64,000 nt of DNA, taken from contig JAFRRM010000004.1 in NCBI GenBank assembly GCA_017428105.1, forward strand, positions 62,001 through 126,000, read 5' to 3'. The first letter of the stretch is position 1; each line of letters opens with the position of its first letter. This document shows positions 39,829 to 48,625 of this stretch, one piece after another. Made by a program: the position numbers and the translations under genes. The stretch is from Lachnospiraceae bacterium (GTDB lineage: Bacteria; Bacillota; Clostridia; Lachnospirales; Lachnospiraceae). Below the pieces are notes generated by a model. That model searched no databases, was not told the origin of the DNA, and saw only the letters and a program-made list of their open reading frames with translations.

Positions 39829-40488
39829 ATGTACAAAATCATCGATTTATATGATCTGGACCATACGCTGGCGGCAGATTACCTGCGTCAGTTCACGTAT
39901 CCCTGGGAAGCATTAATGGGGATCAAGGACCTGATCCTGGCCCTGGGCCCCGCGCTGGATCCGGAAGAATACAGCGAAGTCTCCGAGCACGTCTGGGTGC
40001 ACAGGACCGCGAAGGTCTTCCCGTCGGCCTACCTGGGCGCGCCTTGCATCATCGGCCCGAACACCGAAGTGCGGCACTGCGCCTTCATCCGCGGCAGCGC
40101 GCTGGTCGGCGCGGACTGCGTGGTGGGCAATTCCGTGGAGCTCAAGAACGTGATCCTGTTCGACCACGTGCAGACGCCCCATTATAATTACGTGGGCGAC
40201 TCCATCCTGGGCTATTATTCCCACATGGGGGCCGGCTCCATCACGTCCAACGTGAAGTCGGACAAGACCCTGGTCGTGGTGCACGGCGGCGGGGAACAGA
40301 TCGAGACGGGTCTGAAGAAGTTCGGCGCCATGCTGGGCGACCACGTGGAAGTGGGCTGCAACAGCGTCCTGAACCCCGGCACGGTGATCGGCCGGAACTG
40401 CAATGTCTATCCGACCAGCTGCGTGCGGGGCGTGATCCCGGAAGGCAGCATCTGGAAGGACAGCGGCGAGATCGTTAAGAAGAGGTAA
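39829..40488 (+). CDS. Left-handed beta-helix acetyltransferase, GlmU C-domain-like
   Basis: 219 residues. Hexapeptide-repeat region from about 60 to 200 (AKVFPSAYLGAPCIIGPNTE, SALVGADCVVGNSVEL). TPHYNYVGDSILG and HMGAGSITSNVKSDK correspond to the NHLSYIGDAEVG and NIGAGTITCNYDG acetyl-transfer motifs of GlmU, including the catalytic His. The uridylyltransferase half of GlmU is absent. The likely reaction is GlcN-1-P plus acetyl-CoA to GlcNAc-1-P. It sits between nagB (11 bp) and glmM (4 bp) in one operon. Confidence 0.85.
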   Translation: MYKIIDLYDLDHTLAADYLRQFTYPWEALMGIKDLILALGPALDPEEYSEVSEHVWVHRTAKVFPSAYLGAPCIIGPNTEVRHCAFIRGSALVGADCVVGNSVELKNVILFDHVQTPHYNYVGDSILGYYSHMGAGSITSNVKSDKTLVVVHGGGEQIETGLKKFGAMLGDHVEVGCNSVLNPGTVIGRNCNVYPTSCVRGVIPEGSIWKDSGEIVKKR

Positions 40489-40492
40489 GACC

Positions 40493-41839
40493 ATGGGAAA
40501 ATATTTCGGCACCGACGGCTTCCGCGGCGAAGCCAACCTGAATCTGAATTATGAGCACGCCATCAAGATCGGCCGCTTCCTGGGCTGGTATTACGGCGCC
40601 CGGCTGGACAAGAAGGCGAAAGTCGTCATCGGCAAGGACACCCGCCGCTCCAGTTACATGTTCGAATACGCCCTCTGCACGGGCCTGATGGCCTCCGGCG
40701 CGGACGCGTACATCATGCACGTGACCACCACGCCGTCGGTCTCCTACATCACCCGCGCGGACGATTTCGACTGCGGCATCATGATCTCCGCCTCCCACAA
40801 CCCGTTCTACGACAACGGCATCAAGCTGATGAACACGAACGGCGAGAAGATGGACGAGGAGACCATCCTGCAGGTGGAGAACTACCTGGACGGCAAGCTG
40901 GAGATCCCGCTGGCCACCCGTCAGGAGATCGGCCGCACCGTGGACTACGTGGAAGGCCGCAACCGCTACATGGGCTATCTGATGTCCATGTCCAAGTACA
41001 GCTTCAAGGGCAAGCGCGTAGGCCTGGACGTGGCCAACGGCGCGGCGTGGACCATCGCGGAGAGCGTGTTCGAAGCGCTGGGCGCCAAGACCATGGTGAT
41101 CAGCAAGGAGCCGGACGGCTTCAACATCAATACGGGCTGCGGCAGCACGCATATCGAAAAACTGCAGCAGCTGGTGGTGGAGAACCACCTGGACGTCGGC
41201 TTCGCTTACGACGGCGATGCGGACCGCTGCCTGTGCGTGGATGAAAAGGGCAACGTCGTGACCGGCGACCACATCCTGTATATCTACGGCCTGTACATGA
41301 AGGAGCGCGGCAAGCTCATCAACAACAAGGTGGTCACCACCGTGATGAGCAACTTCGGTCTGTACAAGGCGCTGGACGAAGTGGGCATCGAATATGAGAA
41401 GACCAAAGTCGGCGACAAATACGTATATGAAAACATGGTCCAGAACGGCCACCGCATCGGCGGCGAGCAGTCCGGCCACATCATCTTCACCAAATACGCC
41501 ACCACCGGCGACGGCATCCTGACCTCCATCAAGATGATGGAAGTCCTGCTGGCCAAGGGCAAGCCGCTGAGCGAGCTCGCGGCGCCGGTGAAGTTCTATC
41601 CGCAGGTCTTAAAGAACGTGCGCGTCATCAGCAAGCCCGCCGCGCAGAACGACCCGGACGTGCAGGCCGCCGTGGCCGCCGTCGCCGGGGCGCTGGGCGA
41701 CACGGGCCGCATCCTGGTGCGGGAATCCGGCACCGAACCGGTCATCCGCGTCATGGTGGAGGCCGGCACCGAGGAGATCTGCGAGAAATATGTGGACCAG
41801 GTGATCGCGGTCATCAGGGACAAGGGCCATCTGGCGTAA
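40493..41839 (+). CDS. glmM: Phosphoglucosamine mutase
   Basis: 448 residues. MGKYFGTDGFRGEANLNLNY is the GlmM start. The phosphoserine loop is MISASHNPFYDNGIK, the metal loop DGDADRCLCVDEKG, the sugar loop GGEQSGHIIF and the phosphate loop RESGTEPVIRVMVE. It converts GlcN-6-P to GlcN-1-P. As the third gene of the operon it completes the step between NagB and the acetyltransferase, so the unit makes GlcNAc-1-P from Fru6P. Confidence 0.96.
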   Translation: MGKYFGTDGFRGEANLNLNYEHAIKIGRFLGWYYGARLDKKAKVVIGKDTRRSSYMFEYALCTGLMASGADAYIMHVTTTPSVSYITRADDFDCGIMISASHNPFYDNGIKLMNTNGEKMDEETILQVENYLDGKLEIPLATRQEIGRTVDYVEGRNRYMGYLMSMSKYSFKGKRVGLDVANGAAWTIAESVFEALGAKTMVISKEPDGFNINTGCGSTHIEKLQQLVVENHLDVGFAYDGDADRCLCVDEKGNVVTGDHILYIYGLYMKERGKLINNKVVTTVMSNFGLYKALDEVGIEYEKTKVGDKYVYENMVQNGHRIGGEQSGHIIFTKYATTGDGILTSIKMMEVLLAKGKPLSELAAPVKFYPQVLKNVRVISKPAAQNDPDVQAAVAAVAGALGDTGRILVRESGTEPVIRVMVEAGTEEICEKYVDQVIAVIRDKGHLA

Positions 41840-41853
41840 GGCAGCATGACACC

Positions 41854-41877
41854 GGGCGGGCGGCAGCGCCCGCCCTT
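41854..41877 (+). terminator. GC-rich hairpin after glmM
   Basis: GGGCGGGC/GCCCGCCC perfect 8-bp stem with a 6-nt loop, 14 bp after the stop; only two T follow, so it may be a weak terminator. Confidence 0.55.
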
Positions 41878-41918
41878 ATCAAATCCGGCATATTTACAGA
41901 AATCAGAAGGAGCGACAG

Positions 41919-43538
41919 ATGATCGCCTTTACCTGTCCGCACTGCGGCGGAAGCATTCATTACGATATTTCCTCCCGGGACGTGAAATGCGAATACTGCG
42001 ACAGCCTAATCACGCTGGCTTCCTACCAGGAGTATCTGGACCGGAAGAACAGCTATCAGACCACGGAACTGGTCTGCCCCCAGTGCGGCGCAGTCACGCT
42101 GAGCTACGACAACACCATTGCCACATTCTGCAGCTACTGCGGCTCTTCCGTCGTGTTCGACCGGCGGGTGAGGGAGGAGCAGAAGCCCGACGGCATCCTC
42201 CCCTTCGCCGTGAAGAAGGAGGACGCCCTGGCCCGCTACCGCGAGAAAACGGGCGCCGTCCTGCTGGCGCCGGACTGGATGCGGGAAGAGGGAGACGTGC
42301 AGATCACGGGGCTTTACGTGCCCTTCTACGAATATTCCGCGGTCATGGAGCAGCCGGGACAGTTCCGGGGCAGCGTGTCCCGCACCGTCGGCCGCTACAC
42401 GGAGGTGTCGGAGTATGAAGTGAGCGGCACGGTCCGAGCCGATTACCGCGGCACGCGCTTCGACGCGGCCATGGCCTTCCCGGACGCCATGAGCGAGAGC
42501 GTGGACGATTTTGACTGGCAGCGGGCGGAAGCCTTCCGGCCCGGCTACGTCGCCGGCTTCTACGCCGACGGCAGCGACGTGGAAGGCGCGGAGTACGATC
42601 CGGTGGCCATGACCCTGATCCAGCAGGACATCGGCAGGACCGGCCTGCACTATGGGGGCATGACGTTCCATCCGGGTGGGATCGCGAATGACGAAAACGT
42701 GATCCTTCGGCGCAAAAAAATGCTGTTTCCGATGTGGCTCCTGACCCACCGCGTGGGCAAAGACCGCATCTGCTACGCCGCGGTGAACGGCCGCACCGGC
42801 AGCACGGCGGCGGACATCCCGCTGGACGGCGGCAAATTCGTGAAGGCGGGCCTGATCGCGGCGGCGCTGATCAGTGTGTTCCTGAACTTCTCCTATACCA
42901 TCAAACCGCCGGCGTTCCTGCTCGTCTCCATGCTCATCACCGCCGCGTTCGGCGTGGTCCTGGGCGGCCTGGCGAACGACCTGTACGTGCGGGAGCACCA
43001 TCTGGACGACATCGGGCGCGTCGGGTTCGAGACGTTCGCGTCGTCCCTGAAGCGCAGCATCTTCCGGAAGGACCGTCCGGTGAAGGAACCGCGGAAGCGG
43101 GGCGGCTGCGCGCTGTGGATCGTGATCGGCCTGGCGTTTTTCGTGGGCATGCCGCTGCTTCTGGCGCTGATCCGGCAGCTGTTCCCGAAGATCAGCGAGG
43201 TCAGCGAGAACGCGCTGACGGGCCTGGCGGTGATCGTATTCCTTGCGCAGTTCGTGATCTCCGCCATCTCCCGGAAGATCCGGGGCGGGCAGGTGCGGAT
43301 GCGCTTTAACGTGCCCAAATTCACCTCGTTCTCCGTGATGTGGAAGATCTGGATCGCCCTGGCGGCCGGCGCGGTCGTGTACTGCTCCGGGACTGTGGGC
43401 GACAACTGGTATTACGGCGCGGGCATCCTGAACATCCTCGTGTCCGTCTGGGGCGCGGTCGACCTGATCCGCAAGCAGAATCAGCTGGCCTCGCGGGAGA
43501 TCCCCGTCTTCACCATGAAGAGAGGAGGCCGGGAATGA
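41919..43538 (+). CDS. Zinc-ribbon membrane protein (YdjG/TFIIB-type), copy 1
   Basis: 539 residues. Two N-terminal zinc ribbons: CPHCGGSIHYD with CEYCD, and CPQCGAVTLSY with CSYCGSSVVF (about 5-80). A conserved middle region follows (KPDGILPFAVKKEDALARYR, GLYVPFYEY). The C-terminal 260 residues hold several transmembrane helices. It is a paralogue of the shorter protein at 58785, which lacks most of the membrane part. It overlaps the TPM-domain gene by 4 bp. Related Bacillus YdjG works with PspA-type envelope-stress proteins; that role here is inference. Confidence 0.85.
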   Translation: MIAFTCPHCGGSIHYDISSRDVKCEYCDSLITLASYQEYLDRKNSYQTTELVCPQCGAVTLSYDNTIATFCSYCGSSVVFDRRVREEQKPDGILPFAVKKEDALARYREKTGAVLLAPDWMREEGDVQITGLYVPFYEYSAVMEQPGQFRGSVSRTVGRYTEVSEYEVSGTVRADYRGTRFDAAMAFPDAMSESVDDFDWQRAEAFRPGYVAGFYADGSDVEGAEYDPVAMTLIQQDIGRTGLHYGGMTFHPGGIANDENVILRRKKMLFPMWLLTHRVGKDRICYAAVNGRTGSTAADIPLDGGKFVKAGLIAAALISVFLNFSYTIKPPAFLLVSMLITAAFGVVLGGLANDLYVREHHLDDIGRVGFETFASSLKRSIFRKDRPVKEPRKRGGCALWIVIGLAFFVGMPLLLALIRQLFPKISEVSENALTGLAVIVFLAQFVISAISRKIRGGQVRMRFNVPKFTSFSVMWKIWIALAAGAVVYCSGTVGDNWYYGAGILNILVSVWGAVDLIRKQNQLASREIPVFTMKRGGRE

Positions 43539-44422
43539 GCACGCGGAAGAACAGAAAGAAAAGAAAGGCCTTAAGCGGCCGTGCTTTGACCTGGCTGGCG
43601 ATCGCCGCAGCCGCTGTCCTGCTGCTGCCTTTTGCCAAAGACCTGTACATCGAGCGGAAAAACGCGGCGGCGGACGCCTCGCAGCAGACCCGGCCGGACA
43701 AGATCTTCGTGCTGGACGGGGCGGACATCCTGACCGAGGAGGAGGAAACGAAGCTGCGGACGGACATGCTGCCCGTCACGGCCTGGTTCCCGGCGGCTTT
43801 CGTCACGACGGACGATACGGGAAACACTTCCGCGGAGCGCTTCTCCCTGCGCGAATATGACCGGCTCTTCGCGACGGAGCCCGAGGGCGGCGTCCTGTTC
43901 CTGTTCGATTTCGATACCTCGGACTCCGACGGCCGCCAGCTGTACATCCGCGTCTCCGACCGCTCGGACAAGCTCTCCGTGGCCAAGTGCGAGACCATCA
44001 CCGACAACGTGTTCCGCTACGCCCGCGACGGCAAGTATTACGACTGCGCATCCAAGGCGTTTTTCCAGATCAACGAAGTCCTGTCCAGCCGGCCCGTGCC
44101 GCAGCCCATGAAGCACATGAGCAACCTGCTGATCGCCGTCTGCGCGGGTCTTCTGATCGTCTTTGTGGTCTCCAATGCCCGCACGCAGATCAAGCGCCCG
44201 GACGTGGTCTACCAGCTGGATAAGAACGCGAAGCGCGACGTGCGGCTGGTGAACGCTTCCCAGCGGCTGATCAGCACCCGGCGCTACCGGCGGAGCGAGT
44301 CCTCCGGCGGAGGAGGCGACCACAGCGGCGGAGGAGGCGGTCACAGCGGCGGTGGTGGCGGTGGTCACAGCGGCGGAGGCGGCGGGGGCGGCGGCTCCCA
44401 CGGCGGAGGCCACGGATTCTGA
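43535..44422 (+). CDS. TPM-domain membrane protein (YdjH-like) with Gly/Ser/His tail, copy 1
   Basis: 295 residues. N-terminal signal anchor after a very basic start (KNRKKRKA), a TPM domain at about 55-190 (FVLDGADILTEEEETKLRTD, EYDRLFATEPEGGVLFLFD), a second membrane helix at about 195-215, and a C-terminal tail of repeated GGGGGHSGGGG ending HGGGHGF. TPM domains occur in a thylakoid PSII repair factor and bacterial membrane proteins. The start overlaps the zinc-ribbon gene; the same gene pair recurs at 58785-60680. Confidence 0.85.
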   Translation: MSTRKNRKKRKALSGRALTWLAIAAAAVLLLPFAKDLYIERKNAAADASQQTRPDKIFVLDGADILTEEEETKLRTDMLPVTAWFPAAFVTTDDTGNTSAERFSLREYDRLFATEPEGGVLFLFDFDTSDSDGRQLYIRVSDRSDKLSVAKCETITDNVFRYARDGKYYDCASKAFFQINEVLSSRPVPQPMKHMSNLLIAVCAGLLIVFVVSNARTQIKRPDVVYQLDKNAKRDVRLVNASQRLISTRRYRRSESSGGGGDHSGGGGGHSGGGGGGHSGGGGGGGGSHGGGHGF

Positions 44423-44471
44423 CCGGAAAAACAGCGATTTGCCGGACGGATCGCTGACTATGGGAGAACGT

Positions 44472-44912
44472 ATGGATCTGACGATACGTAAATTTCGGGA
44501 AAGCGACCTGGATCCCCTGGCCGGCCTGCTCTCGGATCCGGCGGTGATGAAATATCTGGAACCGCCGTTTTCGAGACAGAAGACCGCCGCCTTCCTCCGA
44601 AAGGCGGGGCTGGCCGATCCGCCGCGGATCTATGCGGCGGAAGAGGAAGGCCGCTTCATCGGCTATGTGATCTTTCACAAGTATGACGAGGACGGCATGG
44701 AGATCGGCTGGGTCCTGTCGCCGGACTGCTGGGGCCGGGGCTGCGCTTCGGCGCTGACGGCGGAACTGATCGGGCGGGCGGCCGCCTGCGGAAAGGCGGC
44801 GGTCATCGAGTGCGACCCGGAGCAGGAAGCCAGCAGGCGGATCGCGCGGGAATTCGGCTTTGCGTATGAAGGCCGTGTCGACGGACTTGACGTGTTTCGG
44901 AAAAAAGAATAG
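44472..44912 (+). CDS. GNAT-family N-acetyltransferase
   Basis: 146 residues: MDLTIRKFRESDLDPLAGLL, a YVIFHKY strand, the acetyl-CoA loop DCWGRGCASALTAELIGRAA and a C-terminal EFGFAYEGRVDG segment. This is the RimJ/RimL-like subgroup; substrate unknown. An ATG at 44460 is in frame, but GGAG at 44463-44466 fits the ATG at 44472 best. It follows the TPM gene after 49 bp. Confidence 0.88.
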   Translation: MDLTIRKFRESDLDPLAGLLSDPAVMKYLEPPFSRQKTAAFLRKAGLADPPRIYAAEEEGRFIGYVIFHKYDEDGMEIGWVLSPDCWGRGCASALTAELIGRAAACGKAAVIECDPEQEASRRIAREFGFAYEGRVDGLDVFRKKE

Positions 44913-44939
44913 CCCCGGTCCTGCCGGGGCGCTGGGATG

Positions 44940-44963
44940 AAAAACGGGGCTCATCAGAGCCCC
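44940..44963 (-). terminator. Terminator of the O-acylation operon
   Basis: On minus, GGGGCTC/GAGCCCC with a 4-nt loop followed by GTTTTTC; it overlaps the stop codon at 44954. The GCCCCGG-rich stem just after the GNAT gene (44913-44930) has no T-tract. Confidence 0.6.
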
Positions 44964-46030
44964 ATTTCAATTGCCAGGAATTTGATCAGGACCGTGTAGA
45001 ACGCCAGGTTGAAGTGGAGGCCGTCCTCCAGGTACAGCTCCTGCCGGACCATCCAGTGGCAGTCCACGTAATGGACGCCCGTGTCCTGACAGACCAGCTT
45101 CAGCTGAGCGTCATACTCCGGCGACCGCGCGACGTGGTAATTCTCGTATTGGATGAAGCGGTCGGAGGCCGGCAGCATGCAGATCACATAGATCTCCGTA
45201 TCCGGCAGGGCTCTTTTGACCCATTCGATGCGGCTGACGAACTGCCGGTAATACTCGGTGGGATCGTTGATGTACGTGCTCACGTTGTTGCAACCGGTGA
45301 AGAAGATGAAATAGTCCGGCAGAGTGTCGATGGCGGCCTGGATCTGCGGGTCGAATTCGCCTACCGAGGCTCCCCGCTGGAACTTGACGTGGTTTTCGTC
45401 AAACAGTTCAAAACTCACCAGCCCCTGGGCCATGGAATCTCCGGTAAAGACCGCGCCGTCAAAACGGCGGCGGATGGAAGCCAGTTCGTCGGGCGTAAAG
45501 AGGTCGATGTTCAGGGTCCGGATCTGTTCCTGCAGCGAGGCTAGGATGGTTTCCGGGGAGGGGCCGGGGCTCGTGGTGGGCGCCGGGGCTGCGGATGACT
45601 CGGGCTCCGTCGGGGGCTCGGGGTCAGCCGTGGTCTCCGCGGGAGATTCCGGCGGCGCGTCCGTGCGGGGCTCGCTGTCGGAGCCGGCCGGTCCGGTCTC
45701 GGCCGGTCCGGTCTCGGGCGGAACGGTTTCCGGCGGCGCGGTCGGAAGCGTTTCCGTGGGAACGGGTTCTGTAGGAGGAGGGGCCGCGGTCCCGGAAGGC
45801 TCTGCCGTGGGTCCGGCAGAGGAAGCGCTCTTCCTGGCCGCCCGGATCTGCGACTGCGCTTCGGCGGCGCTGCGCTCCCCGGCTTCGGAAACATAGACCC
45901 GCCCGGCCGGATCGGAGACGTCAGCGCCGGTCACGGGCCGGCGGGACAGCAGGAAACCGGCCGCCAGGGCGATCAGCAGGACGGAGGTCAGCAGATAGGG
46001 AAAAAGAGAGCGGAAACGGCGTCGGTTCAT
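44954..46030 (-). CDS. SGNH/GDSL-type hydrolase-like surface protein with Pro/Thr/Glu linker
   Basis: 358 residues. Membrane anchor at about 8-28 (LFPYLLTSVLLIALAAGFLL), then a long low-complexity Pro/Thr/Glu/Ser stalk (about 75-160), then an SGNH domain: FTGDSMAQGL (Ser), FFTGCNNVSTY (Gly/Asn) and DGLHFN (Asp-His). It should act outside the cell, esterase or acyltransferase on a glycan (inference from neighbours). It is the last gene of the DUF4358-MBOAT-DHHW-SGNH operon and overlaps the DHHW gene by 4 bp. Confidence 0.83.
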   Translation of the reverse strand: MNRRRFRSLFPYLLTSVLLIALAAGFLLSRRPVTGADVSDPAGRVYVSEAGERSAAEAQSQIRAARKSASSAGPTAEPSGTAAPPPTEPVPTETLPTAPPETVPPETGPAETGPAGSDSEPRTDAPPESPAETTADPEPPTEPESSAAPAPTTSPGPSPETILASLQEQIRTLNIDLFTPDELASIRRRFDGAVFTGDSMAQGLVSFELFDENHVKFQRGASVGEFDPQIQAAIDTLPDYFIFFTGCNNVSTYINDPTEYYRQFVSRIEWVKRALPDTEIYVICMLPASDRFIQYENYHVARSPEYDAQLKLVCQDTGVHYVDCHWMVRQELYLEDGLHFNLAFYTVLIKFLAIEMGL

Positions 46031-47205
46031 TTTCTGCCTGCCTGTTCTACGGCTTCGCCGAGCACCAGCGCCAGGGAGGTGTCGGCGGAGAAGGTGTTGA
46101 TGTTATAGAAATACAGGATCTGATCGTACTCGTTCTGACGCATGAGCATCAGGAGGTCGCCGCTGTAATAGCGGGGGTCTACAATGTCGACTGTTTCAAA
46201 ACTGTCCAGCAGGAAGGGCAGGAAGCAGTTGAAATAGGAGTCCTTGAAGACCAGCAGGCGGCCGGCGCCGATGCGGTCCGTCTCGATGCGGACCAGGCCT
46301 TCGTTGCCGCCCAGGAAGACGGTATAGGGATCGCTGCCGTTCAGCCCGTCCCAGCTGTAGAGGCTGGCCCGCTTGCCCGCGCTGTCCGTGACCAGGATCA
46401 CGGGTTCGTCTTCCGGCTGCCACACGGAGATCGTGTCCCGCTCCCGCACGCCCAGCCCACTCTTGGCGGACAGGGAACCGCTGAACTGTGCGGTGACGGG
46501 CAGGAGGGCGCCTTTCGCGGTAAAGGAGCGGCCGAGCGTCTCCAGGACGGCCGGCGCGCAGGCCAGGGCCGCGTCCGTGGTCCAGTGATGGTCCGTGCGG
46601 TAGTAGAGCGGCACGCCGTCCAGCCCCGCGATCTGGAGCGTATCCCGCAGATCCTTGAACCCGATCCCGGATCCGTCCAGGGCCTCCGCGACGCGCTCCG
46701 CAAACGCGTTCTGATCCGCCGTCGGTGCCCAGAGCGGCAGTTTGTCCTTCAGGACCGAGACCGCGTTGGGGACCAGGATCATCTGCTGCGGCAGCGGGAA
46801 AAGCTCCGCGAACCCGCGCATCGCGTCTACGGTGCGGCCGACGACCACATCATCCGGCGTCTCCATCTTTTCGATCAGATAACCGTCCCGTCCGCGGTAC
46901 ACGCCCTGCGATTCGTTCCGTCCGGCCAGCGAATCTGCATAGACCTTCAGGTCCGTGAAGAATTCGCGGAAGGGGATCTGGTCCGAGGCGTAATCCTCAA
47001 AATCGTTCGAGTAATTCCCCTCCAGCACGCGGTCAAGCTGCGGCGCGGGGAAGGCGGTCAGCATGCGCTTCTCGCGCACGGAAAGGGTCCGGTCCGGGAG
47101 GACCAGGTTCAATACGAAAAAGACCAGGAACAGGACGGCGAAGAGGCCGGCCAGGATCCGGTAGTAGGCATGATTGCCGCGTTTTCTGCTTCGTGTCTCT
47201 TTCAT
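46027..47205 (-). CDS. DHHW-domain (AlgJ/AlgX-like) membrane protein
   Basis: 392 residues. One N-terminal membrane helix (ILAGLFAVLFLVFFVLNLVL), then the extracytoplasmic domain with RTDHHWTTDAAL, the DHHW motif typical of partners of MBOAT acetyltransferases such as alginate AlgJ. A late Ser-containing VTDSAG could be part of an SGNH-like site. Co-transcribed with the MBOAT gene, 9 bp away. Confidence 0.87.
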   Translation of the reverse strand: MKETRSRKRGNHAYYRILAGLFAVLFLVFFVLNLVLPDRTLSVREKRMLTAFPAPQLDRVLEGNYSNDFEDYASDQIPFREFFTDLKVYADSLAGRNESQGVYRGRDGYLIEKMETPDDVVVGRTVDAMRGFAELFPLPQQMILVPNAVSVLKDKLPLWAPTADQNAFAERVAEALDGSGIGFKDLRDTLQIAGLDGVPLYYRTDHHWTTDAALACAPAVLETLGRSFTAKGALLPVTAQFSGSLSAKSGLGVRERDTISVWQPEDEPVILVTDSAGKRASLYSWDGLNGSDPYTVFLGGNEGLVRIETDRIGAGRLLVFKDSYFNCFLPFLLDSFETVDIVDPRYYSGDLLMLMRQNEYDQILYFYNINTFSADTSLALVLGEAVEQAGRK

Positions 47206-47214
47206 GAGCGGCCT

Positions 47215-48609
47215 CTAAAAGCGGAAGTACAGGAACGGATTGTAGCTCTGGTAGACCAGGTACGCCAGGCAGAGGACCAGCGTGACGGCCATCAGGGCCA
47301 GGGCCAGCGGGCGGCATTTCTCCGCCGTTCTGTAATACAGGGCGCGCACGAGCGGCGTGGAGGCCGCCGCCGCGATCAGGAGCGTGACGAGCGAGGTGAG
47401 CAGCAGATACAGCGTCCGCGCGTCGGCCAGCCCGGCCGCGCCGATGCCGAACATCTGGCCCAGGTACGCGCCCATCTGCGAAAAATCGGTAAAGGCAAAG
47501 ATCACCCAGCCGATGATGAAGATGAAGCCGGTCATCACGTGGCCGGCCGCCCGGTGCCGCGCCAGGAACCCGCCCAGCACGTATTTTTCCAGGATCAGCC
47601 AGAACGCGTAATACAGGCCCCACAGCACGAAATTCCAGCTGGCGCCGTGCCAGAGCCCGGTCAGCGCCCAGACGATCAGGATGTTGCGGATATGCCGCGC
47701 CGTCCCGACGCGGTTGCCGCCCAGCGGGATATACACGTAATCGCGGAACCAGGAACTTAACGAAATGTGCCAGCGCCGCCAGAACTCCGTGACCGAGCCC
47801 GCGATGTACGGGAAGTTGAAGTTCATCGGGAAGCGGAAGCCCAGCATGTAGCCCAGGCCGATGGCCATGTCCGAATACCCGCTGAAGTCGAAATAGATCT
47901 GGAACGTATAGGCGAGCGCCCCAAGCCAGACCATCAGGAAGCTGCGTTCCCCGGGCACCGTGCCGGAGATCTGTGTGAAAAGCGCCCCCAGGTTGTTGGC
48001 CAGCAGCACTTTTTTCGCAAGGCCCAGAATGAAATATTCCGCGCCTTTGCCGAACGCCGCCGGCGTGATGCTGCGCTTTGCCAGACGCTCCTCGATGTCC
48101 ATATATTTGACGATCGGGCCCGCAATCAGCTGCGGGAACATCGAAATGTACAGCGCGAACGCGGGCAGGCTCTTCTGGCAGCGCGCCTGGCCGCGGAAGA
48201 CGTCGAAGACGTAGGAGAGGGCCTGGAACGTATAGAAGGAAATGCCGATCGGCAGGGACAGCTTCAGCTCGGCCAGTGAAAAACCGCCCAGCCGGTTGAC
48301 CAGGCCGATCATCATGTTCGCGTATTTGAAGAAGAAAAGGATCGCCAGGTTCCAGAAAACCGCGAACGCCAGGTGCAGCCGGACCGGCCGCCCTTCCTCC
48401 CGCGCCTCATCCATGAAGCGCACGAAGAAATAGTTGCCGCAGATGCTGATCATCATCAGGATCACGTACACCGGCTCGCCCCAGGCGTAGAAAAAGAGGC
48501 TGGCGATCAGCAGGACGATATTCCGCGCGCGGACGGACCGCGCCACGTAGTACGCGATCAGGGTGACCGGGAGGAAGTATAAGAGAAAAGTGATGCTGCT
48601 GAAGACCAC
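47215..48609 (-). CDS. MBOAT-family membrane O-acyltransferase (AlgI/DltB-like)
   Basis: 464 residues, about 10-12 transmembrane helices. MVFSSITFLLYFLPVTLIAY is the common AlgI-type start. YFDFSGYSDMAIGLGYMLGF, FWRRWHISLSSWFRDYVYIP and GLWHGASWNFVLWG (catalytic His) are the MBOAT signatures. It moves acyl groups across the membrane to a surface polysaccharide or lipid; the acceptor is unknown. It is the core of this four-gene operon. Confidence 0.94.
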   Translation of the reverse strand: MVFSSITFLLYFLPVTLIAYYVARSVRARNIVLLIASLFFYAWGEPVYVILMMISICGNYFFVRFMDEAREEGRPVRLHLAFAVFWNLAILFFFKYANMMIGLVNRLGGFSLAELKLSLPIGISFYTFQALSYVFDVFRGQARCQKSLPAFALYISMFPQLIAGPIVKYMDIEERLAKRSITPAAFGKGAEYFILGLAKKVLLANNLGALFTQISGTVPGERSFLMVWLGALAYTFQIYFDFSGYSDMAIGLGYMLGFRFPMNFNFPYIAGSVTEFWRRWHISLSSWFRDYVYIPLGGNRVGTARHIRNILIVWALTGLWHGASWNFVLWGLYYAFWLILEKYVLGGFLARHRAAGHVMTGFIFIIGWVIFAFTDFSQMGAYLGQMFGIGAAGLADARTLYLLLTSLVTLLIAAAASTPLVRALYYRTAEKCRPLALALMAVTLVLCLAYLVYQSYNPFLYFRF

Positions 48610-48625
48610 GGGAAAGTTCCTTTAT

